Source: Helianthus annuus
Lineage: Eukaryota > Streptophyta > Magnoliopsida > Asterales > Asteraceae
DNA length: 64,000 nt
Direction of reading: 5' to 3'
NCBI RefSeq assembly: GCF_002127325.2
Contig: NC_035448.2
Span: forward strand, 87,920,753 to 87,984,752
Both the position numbers and the translations under genes were made by a program. Below are positions 56,832 to 64,000 of this stretch, in pieces. Numbering within the stretch: the stretch's first letter is position 1; each line of letters opens with the position of its first letter. The notes below the pieces were generated by a model, which saw only the letters and a list, made by a program, of their open reading frames with translations, was not told the origin of the DNA and made no database searches.

Positions 56832-56960
56832 AAGAGTAAATTACGTTTTTGGCCCCTGTGGTTATATCAGTTTTACTATATTGGCCCAAAATAAGATTTT
56901 TTAACAGATCTGCCCCCATGGTCCCTATAACTAACCTTTTTGGCCCCTAAATCTAACCAA
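56832..56960 (+). repeat. Candidate left terminus of the MULE
   Basis: GAGTAAATTACGTTTTTGGC followed by repeated TGGCCC/CCCC(T/A)TGG blocks resembles the ends of many plant MULEs, from general memory. The matching right end is not visible, so the exact start and target duplication are unproven. Confidence 0.35.
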
Positions 56961-57369
56961 ACCCTAACTCAGGTTAATTTATTTGTCACATGTTCAACAC
57001 ATGATGTCTAATTTAGTCATTTTACCTCTCCCCCTTTAGAATCCCCATACTGACACATAATAAAAACAAATCAAATCTCATTATATCAGCCAAACCCTTG
57101 AATTCGTATCACCTTCTCCAAGAAACCCCTAAACCTCCATTGAAATTCCAGTGATCAAGCAGCTGAATAAGGACGACGATTAAGCAGTACGACAATGGTT
57201 TTAACCCTCTGGTGGGTTTGTGAGAAAAAGGAGAAATTTGATCCTTACGAAGTGTACGATAAGTGTTTCTAACCTCAACAAAATCATTGCTTTAAGATTA
57301 TCCCAGTAATGTTCTTAAAATCTTATACTTTATCACTGATTGTTGAATGGTAATTTCTTCATTACAGGG

Positions 57370-58200
57370 GATTCTCCTAATATATTCACTATAAGAATCA
57401 ACCATGGTGGTGTCTTTGTGAATTCCCCTGTTAAAAGGTATGTTGATGGAACGATTGACCATGTTGATATGGTGGATTCTGATGCATTTTCTGTGATTGA
57501 GCTAAATCACATGATTACTGAACTAGGTTATCCGAAGGAACAAATTATGTTTTATCATTTCTTAATTCCAGAAACACAAATTAGTGATGGTTTAAGACCA
57601 TTAGGTAATGATCAAGATGTGCTTTTGCTTATTGAACATGTCGCTAAGTTTAAAGTTATAGATGTGTTTACTGAACAATGGTCGTCTAGGTTGGGTGTTG
57701 AGTACCATTTTACATCTCCAGTTAAGTCATCTAGTGTGGTTATTGAGGAGTTAGAAAATGAGGATCCACAACCATCTATGTCTAAGCCATCACACCCTAG
57801 AAGAAGACAACTATGCCTAGAGTATTTTCCACAGTTTGAGACTTCAACTGTTAATGCTGATACCAGTAGGCATGAAGAAACCAGTAGGCATGATGAAAGC
57901 AGTATGCATGATGAAACCAATAGGCATGATGAAACCTGTAGGACTGATGATCATTCATCAGCTTATGTTGATACCAACAGGATGGATGATCATGCAACTG
58001 CTGAGGAAGTTGAAGATGATAGGATAGAGGATGTTGATAACATTGTTGTGGAAATACCAGTTAACATGGATTCATTCAATTACAATGCTGGTAAAGACCA
58101 GTTTGTAGATGAGTATTTTGATGTTGATTTTGATTTAGATGATTTTGAAAGTGGTGGTGAAGATGAGGGTGGAAATGCTCTTAATCTAGCTATTAAGTAG
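57370..58200 (+). pseudogene. PB1-like N-terminal part of the MULE transposase gene
   Basis: An acceptor-like TTCATTACAG precedes an open stretch that starts FTIRINHGGVF and continues with VDGTIDHVDMVDSDAFSVIE, the pattern of the PB1-like domain found at the front of many plant MULE proteins (about 110 residues). Then come a Ser/Pro/Arg linker, five six-residue His/Asp/Glu repeats (57862-57951) and a very acidic tail. It stops at 58200-58202 (TAG), after which a basic stretch still reads in the same frame. The true initiation codon is not clear; an upstream exon is likely. Confidence 0.65.
57862..57951 (+). repeat. Five 18-bp coding repeats
   Basis: Each unit encodes a six-residue variant of TSRHDE. 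The units decay toward the right end. Confidence 0.85.
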
Positions 58201-59215
58201 AATAGAAAAAGAAAGAAAGAAACTAAGGGCAAGTGTTTTGAAGAACAACCTTTCTTTGTTGGTCAAACTTTTTCAAACAAAGAGGACATTAAGAATATGG
58301 TCAAGTTGCTGCTCTGAGAAGTAAAAGACAACTGGTTATCAGGAGGAATGAAAGTTACAGGTTTAGGGTGGTGTGTTTAGGTGTAAATCCAGTGTTTGTT
58401 TGTGGAGGGTCAAAAGGGAAGAAAGTTAATTTTGGAAGGGCAAAGAAAAAACAGAAAAAAGGTAAGGAATCTTCAGCTGCAAAAGAAGACAAGAATTCAC
58501 ATGTTGGTGGGTCCACTTCTATCAATAAAAGGGAAAAACCTACCTGTCCTTGGGCACTACATATTTCAAGGAAAAAAATGAGCAAACATGGTTGGTAAAG
58601 AATTATCACCATGAACATAAATGTCTTCAAACCAGGAAGGTGAGGATGTACACTGTAACCTCTATTGCCAAAGAGATTCTACCAACAATTGAGTCAAACC
58701 CTAGTATACCCTTAAAGTCACTACAAGATCAGATAGAAAAGAAGAACCAGGTGTAGGTGTCTTTCTAGAAAATATTCAGGGCAAAGGTTATGGCTGTTGA
58801 AAAACTACAAGGTGACTACACTGCTCAGTACTTGCTTCTAAGAGATTATGCTCAAGAGTTGCTCAGAACAAACCCTGGTTCAACAGTGAAGCTTGAGGTT
58901 GAAAGTGAGCCCAATTCAAATAGTGAAACAAGGCAATTTAAAAGGATCTACATATGCTTTGGAGGAGTGAAACAAGGATTTAAACAAGGTGGTAGGGAGA
59001 TTTTGGTTTTGGATGGCTGCTTTATGAAGGGACCTTATCCACGGCAGATCCTAACAGCTATTGGTGTGGATGCCAATAATGGAATCTATCCTGTAGCATA
59101 TGCAGTAGTTGAATCAGAAAATACAAATTCATGGCTTTGGTTCCTTGAATATTTGGGTGATGATCTTGATATTCATGCTAATTCCAACTTCACCTTTATT
59201 AGTGATAGACATAAG

Positions 59216-59314
59216 GTACTTATAACTGTTCTTATTTGTGTTTATAATTTGTTTAATGAGTAAATTGTTATCTAACTGTTCTTATGTGTGATTATAACTT
59301 GCAAATGTTTTTAG
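59216..59314 (+). other. Intron 1 of the MULE transposase
   Basis: AAG/GTACTT to TTTTTAG/GG; removal joins the FISDRHK block to GLIPAINRLF in frame. Confidence 0.75.
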
Positions 59315-59564
59315 GGTCTGATACCTGCAATCAATAGGCTGTTTCCTGTAGTAGAGCATAGGTATTGTCTTCGTCATATTCATGAAAACATGAAGTCCCA
59401 ATGGAGAGGGGACCTTTACAAAGACATGTTATGGAAGTGTGCAAGTGCTACAACAGTACCCTTCTTCAATAAGTACATGGATGAGATCAAAGAGAAGGAT
59501 GTGGGATTATACAACTGGCTGCAGCAAATCCCACCAAAGCATTGGACCAAATCCTATTTCAGTG

Positions 59565-59643
59565 GTAAAAATTTATATCTCTTAACAGTTTTGTATGTCT
59601 TAACAGTTGGTTATGTTTTAACAGTTGGTTACATTTAATGTAG
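59565..59643 (+). other. Intron 2 of the MULE transposase
   Basis: GTAAAA to AATGTAG; removal joins SYFSG to RAKCDVLLNN in frame. It contains a short repeated TTAACAGTT(G/T)T block. Confidence 0.75.
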
Positions 59644-60174
59644 GGAGGGCTAAATGTGATGTTCTACTTAACAACTTGTGTGAGTGTTTCAATAAACAAC
59701 TTGTGAGAGGCAGAGACAAGCCCATTATTACTTGTTTGGAATACATCCGAGAGTACATGATGAGGAGAATAGGTGTGGTCAGCAGGATGTTGGACAAATG
59801 TGATGGTCCTTTGACCCCAGGTGCCACTATCACCTTGAACCAAATCAAGCAAGATGCATCTCAGTTAAATGTTGTGTACGCTGGCCAGAACAAGTATGAA
59901 GTCAGTGGTGAGGGTCATAATCAGTGTGTACTGGACATGAACACAAAGTCATGCACTTGTAGGAAGTGGGAACTTACAGGCATGCCATGCAAGCATGCAG
60001 TGGCTGTAAATTGGGATATGGTTAGGTATGGTATGGAAGTTGATATTCCGAAAGCATGGGTGGATGAGGTTTATTGGTTAGATAACTGGAAAAAGGTCTA
60101 CTAGTTTACCATTGATCCAATCAATGGTAGGGAAATGTGGGAACCAACAAACTGCCCTACTACATTATTACCAC

Positions 60175-60179
60175 CAAAA
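60175..60179. repeat. Presumed target duplication of C2 (CAAAA)
   Basis: The five bases before TGTCACACCCC. The partner copy lies beyond the window. Confidence 0.4.
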
Positions 60180-60340
60180 TGTCACACCCCGAAAAATCAG
60201 AGCTTGGCGTGACTGGACCGGTATCTTCATTGCACAGCGGAAGCAATTAAGCTAAGACTTCTAGAAAATAAACGCCGCTAAGTACTCGAATTCCCATGGG
60301 TTCTCCTATTCCAACCGTTCCATAGTTTTGAAAATGCAAC

Positions 60341-61333
60341 CTGAGAAAGAACATGCGAAAAGTCAACGTAAAGTTGAGCGAGTTCATAGTTTGTTTTGAA
60401 AAGATTTAAAATAAATCTTTTTGATAACCGGTTTTAAAGTTGTTGAGAAAATATAGTAAAATTATTTTCTTGGCATGATATATGAAAAACTGTGAGTCTA
60501 GCCCACAAGAGACTTTGTGCATTGCACGAGAGAGAATGGGCCGAGCCCAAAAGAAGTCTTTGTAAGCAGGACCAACACGTCCTCTTACTTGTACATAAGT
60601 TGAAAACATTATCAAAGTTTGTAAATACATGTATTATGAGTTTGCGTCAAATGAATATTAAAACATTTGAAAGTTATAGTGTTGTAAGTTGGTATGTAAA
60701 GCGTCTATGAACATGTTGATCATTAATGTTTCGCGATGACATTAATATATGTGACGACATAGGAGGTACTCAACCCGCGTAGGCAATTTAAGTGTCGAAC
60801 TCTCGACGCTGGACACAACAGCACTCTAAGTGGTCACCCATGGACCGTGAGTGGGCTCGCCCGTACCCATTAGATCTAACCTTTGTTCCTTGGTCCTCAA
60901 AAGGATTAATGGCACCTCAGTTACAGCCTATGCTCACATGATCTAAGAGTTCATTCCATAACTTAATCATACCTAAGTTTGACATGTATTTCCCCCTGAA
61001 AGTTGTAAACCGAAACGTTGAAAGAAAAGGGGGACGTGGTCTCACTGAGTTGTCTCGTTTTTCGTACGCAGGCCAACCCAGTCTCGTTGTTGTAACTAGG
61101 ACATTCTCGTCACTAGTCATGAAAATCATGCATGTTTTGTAAAACCGGTATGTTTAGTATAAATCGTTCGTAAACCATTCAAGTTCGTTGAAAATCATTT
61201 GCAACATGGTTTATAAATATGTTTTTTCGTTCATCGAAATAGTGTTTTTATTTGCAAAAACTTGCATGTCTTTCCACCCCCGAAAACATTTATAACAATG
61301 TAAAACAGTAAAAAGTGGGGGTTATGAACTCAC
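60341..61333 (-). other. Candidate LTR intron, C2
   Basis: Same borders as in element C: GGTGAGTTCATAACCC at the donor and GTTCTTTCTCAG at the acceptor. Confidence 0.45.
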
Positions 61334-62509
61334 CTTGATATTCCTGTGCAAAGCTAGCCTAGCGTGATTCCGAAGTGTTGTTCCAAGAACGTGTATTAGC
61401 TAGCGTGCACCTATGACATTCCTACGAAGGAATACTTATGAATTTTCTAATTTAAACGTAGCTAAACTACGTGTCCGAGCTCTACCGCGTCGTTAATAAA
61501 ACGACCCTACAAAGGTTTTCTTATTATGGTTTGAAATAATCAACTATGGTTATTTGATCCCGTTTATATTCGGGGAAAAAAAAACTAAGTCTTGAAAACG
61601 ACTTAGAATCCGAGTGATTTAGGATATATATATATTTATATATAAATATAAATATATTCACGAAGTTGTGTTAATTGTCGCAAATAGAAATACGTAGTTA
61701 AAATGGTACGTATTCGATATGTCGTATGTGATGCGATAATATACCGTTGTAGTTTTCGTAGGATGGAAGTAAATAAATGTATATGCATATAATTATATGG
61801 GCTCGTTGTTATCGAATCAACAATATCGTTTGTTAACATCTTTCGGAAAGGTGTCGTACTTCGTTTAGAAGTTTGAAATAAATATAAATTATTATATTTA
61901 TTGTTACAAAAGTATACGAATACGAGATTTGACATAAATATAACAATTATATTTATTGTATAAACCTATACGAGTTAACGACGTTTCGAATAAATATAAA
62001 CGATTATATTTGTTTGTAAAAACGTTCGGAAATATCGATATTCGAAATAAATATAACATTATATCTATTTTGTAGAAAGTGTTCGGAACATCGACTTTTG
62101 TAATAACTATAAGAGTTATATTTGTTTTAAATGGGTATCGGTTTCGTAATTGTCGTCAAAGTGAATATACTTTCATGTTTATTCTAACAAAAATATATAT
62201 ATATATATATATACACTTTACTTTCGATAGACGTCGGTTACGAATTATAAATGTTTCGTATAACGGATTTTACGAAAAAAAACGGACAGAGTTTCCCCTG
62301 TTTTTGGACGATCCCGACAGTCGAGTGTCGATATGTTTTTCAAGATTCAACAATATTTCAACCATAATATATAAACTTTTCGTCAAGTGCCCCAAAAAAA
62401 AAGGAATCTAAATCATTAAATGCATTCGGTTCGAGCTCGGTCGCGTATAAATATACTAAAAATCTAAACTAATTTCCGCGACACTAAAACTTTACCGGAT
62501 CGTGCGTTG

Positions 62510-62715
62510 AATGGTTTTGACTGCCGTTGACCGAACCAAAACTGACTTTGACCACGGTTGACCGAACCGTTGACTTGTTTTGACCGCTGAATTTTGTTGA
62601 CCAATCTTGACCCGCTGTTGACCCGGGTTGACTCGGGTGTTGACCGACTGACTTCATTGACTGAGTTGACTCGGTTTGACCGAGTCAAACCGAGTTGAAC
62701 CAAACTTTGACCCGA
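62510..62715. repeat. TTGAC(C/T) cluster in C2
   Basis: About fifteen TTGACC/TTGACT words in roughly 200 bp, denser than in element C, at the homologous place. Confidence 0.8.
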
Positions 62716-63411
62716 ACACCCGAGCGACATCTCAAATCGAATCCGAAGCATTTTTTTTTATCCAACCAAAACTGAACCAAGGCTCGAACAGCCATAATCA
62801 CCACCACCACCATCCACTGCCACCACACGACGGCTCAGTCCGATGACTACCAACATAACCACCGCCGTGTCACCGGAAAAAAAAAAAAAAAAACACGTCA
62901 TGTGTCTGTTATTGCTTGAAAACTAAAAAAAATCAAAATAGAATAGAGGTGGAGTCGGAACCTGTCGTTCTCAGTCTCAGTTCACGTATCCACAGAAGCA
63001 GATGCCGGCGAACCCAACCCGAGCCGTCGTCGTCGCTGATTCTGATCGGCGAGGGTGTGTATATTTGGAGAAGATGGTGAATGGTGGTAGCCGGTTAACC
63101 ACCGGCATCGTCGCCGGCCGACCAGAGACGAGGGGATGGGGGTGGGTGTTGTCGTCGGTGGGAACAACCGCCGCCGGCCGGTGTATTACCGACCCGACAT
63201 CGAACAGCGAGAGGGGAGGGGTGTTTGGGTGATTTGGCTTGTGGTTGTGTTATACAAGTGTGTAAGAGTAGAGATAGATGTGTTTTGATCTCCATTTGTG
63301 GGTGTATGTATGTTGTCTAGGGTTAGAACAATATGCATAGGAAAGGAGGTGATAGAATGGGGTGTCGGCTGATGTTTTTAAAAAGAAATGAGGGTTTGAG
63401 TGGTAAATTAG

Positions 63412-63419
63412 TATTTATA
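63412..63419 (-). promoter_or_regulatory. TATA box of the C2 LTR
   Basis: TATAAATA on the minus strand, preceding a leader that runs toward lower coordinates. Confidence 0.5.
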
Positions 63420-63939
63420 CTAGGGTTTGTTTTAAGTGGGCTTGGGCCTGGGCCCGAGGCCCACTAGCCCAATCCCCGTGTTTAAGTGGCCCGAATTTCC
63501 TACGAGACTCGTTATCTAAACCCGATCACTTTGTAACATCGTAAAATAAGATTTTAGAATAGAAAACACATAAAATATGGTCGGTTGTCGTTTGCCATGT
63601 TCGTTCGTCGCTCAAAGTCAAAGTCGCGTTTTTCGATCGTTATGCGTTTTGTGACATTCGAAAGCGTGATAATTTCGTAAAACGAAATCCATATGTTTAA
63701 ATTATTCGTATAAAATTCGTATTTGTCGGCCTTGTCAGTATTTTGTACGGTGTCGGTTCGTTATCGTTTATCGTTACGCAGTTTCTTTGCAGATTATCGT
63801 TCGCGTACTATAAAGTCGGGTAGGCGTTCCTAGGCATTACAAAAGCCTAATGGGGTTAACTCGTCTTAAACACTATTAATTATCGCCTTAAACGTTCGCT
63901 AATCGCGTAATTAGAATCCGGTAATTACCAGTTGTCACA

Positions 63940-63977
63940 TTCTCCCCCTGTTGCAGAAATTTCGTCCTCGAAATTTA
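63940..63977 (-). other. Polypurine tract and hairpin of C2
   Basis: On the minus strand AACAGGGGGAGAA precedes the LTR. The inverted repeat AAATTTCG/CGAAATTT with a 4-base loop (63958-63977) lies just before it, as in element B. Confidence 0.75.
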
Positions 63978-64000
63978 GAGTATGTTATCTCCTCAGAGTC

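Larger units (their letters stand above)
56832..60179 (+). mobile_element. Decayed MULE (Mutator-like) transposon, right end cut by C2
   Basis: It includes a candidate terminal region, a PB1-like N-terminal frame and a Mutator-type transposase with two introns. The right end is not in the window because element C2 inserted at 60180 within the transposase gene. Confidence 0.75.
58201..60179 (+). pseudogene. MULE transposase, frameshifted and split by C2
   Basis: A DNA-binding N-terminal part has CPWALHISRKK and HHEHKC as the Cys/His zinc-binding blocks. The frame shifts near 58310 and near the A run at 58571-58577. TAG stops lie at 58754-58756 and about 58766. The MULE catalytic domain starts near 58940 (LDGCFMKG with the first Asp, FISDRHK with a second acidic block). 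Introns 59216-59314 and 59565-59643 have GT/AG borders and restore the frame. The SWIM zinc finger CTCRKWELTGMPCKHA is at about 59952-59999. A TAG at 60102-60104 is followed by readable codons to 60179, where the C2 LTR interrupts the gene. Confidence 0.8.
60180..63939 (-). repeat. 3' LTR of C2 (3.76 kb)
   Basis: From TGTGACAACTGG (at 63939) to GGGGTGTGACA (at 60180) on the minus strand. TATAAATA at 63419-63412, TTGAC cluster at 62715-62510, AT-rich microsatellites near 61625 and 62190-62213, donor at 61333 and acceptor at 60341. No gene is supported inside. Confidence 0.88.
60180..64000 (-). mobile_element. Minus-strand gypsy element C2 (3' LTR and edge of internal region)
   Basis: The LTR (60180-63939) is followed, reading leftwards from the right, by the order hairpin, polypurine tract, LTR start on the minus strand. 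This is therefore the 3' LTR and the coding part lies right of the window. Same family as element C. Confidence 0.85.

Noticed and set aside
63002..63232. GC-rich 76-codon frame in the C2 LTR
   Set aside because: It is on the strand opposite to the LTR and has no counterpart of equal quality in element C; it looks like chance in a GC-rich leader.
1..64000. A host gene or a virus-defence or metabolic gene cluster
   Set aside because: Every recognisable coding segment belongs to gypsy elements or a MULE; no other protein family was seen.

Overview
The window is plant nuclear heterochromatin. No intact host gene was found; almost every base belongs to transposable elements nested inside one another. 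Long-LTR Tekay-type Ty3/gypsy chromoviruses primed by initiator-Met tRNA, an Athila-type gag-pro element and a PB1-like/MULE transposase together suggest a large, repeat-rich eudicot genome. An Asteraceae member of the sunflower or daisy kind is my best guess from general resemblance, not a demonstrated match.

Layout from the left. (1) Positions 1-7213 are the right part of Tekay-type element 1 (+), inserted in the 5' LTR of an Athila-like gag-pro-only element (+, remaining part 7219-14469). That element sits in the leader of element C, a minus-strand gypsy element. (2) C's 5' LTR begins at 15059 and is split at 15082/52134 by element B (+, 15083-52133, target duplication AGAGC). (3) B's 5' LTR carries young element 2 (+, 18034-27274, TGAGT). 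B's leader carries solo LTR E (-, 27805-29710, GCTCC). B's 3' LTR carries solo LTR D (+, 36914-49085, CTTTA), and D carries young element 3 (+, 39672-48416, AATAT). (4) The rest of C's LTR runs to 56193. (5) A decayed MULE with a PB1-like N-terminal part occupies about 56832-60179. A second C-family element (C2, -, from 60180) has landed inside its transposase gene, and only C2's 3' LTR and polypurine tract are in the window.

How the parts work together. Elements 2 and 3 are the youngest by eye: element 2's LTRs have equal length and matched at every place compared, and element 3's LTRs have equal length with one difference seen. They are complementary wrecks. Element 2 keeps one long open RT-RNase H-integrase-chromodomain frame but has a broken gag and no protease. 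Element 3 keeps a complete gag but has a shattered pol. This suggests transposition in trans.

The most unexpected signals are not genes. (a) A candidate intron (AG/GTGAGT donor, a conserved GAACTCGCTCAAC-like box, CAG or TAG acceptor) recurs in the LTRs of all the gypsy families here, less clearly in B and D. (b) Subfamily-specific hairpin arrays lie inside that interval; in element 3 the stems co-vary between units. (c) A separate 86-98 bp intron-like insertion lies in gag of elements 3 and 2 and is exactly absent from element 1. (d) A tandem pair of polypurine tracts lies 101 bp apart, and element 3's LTR starts at the upstream one. (e) Each LTR family has its own short word repeated in clusters. 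All comparisons were done by eye, with no alignment or database search.
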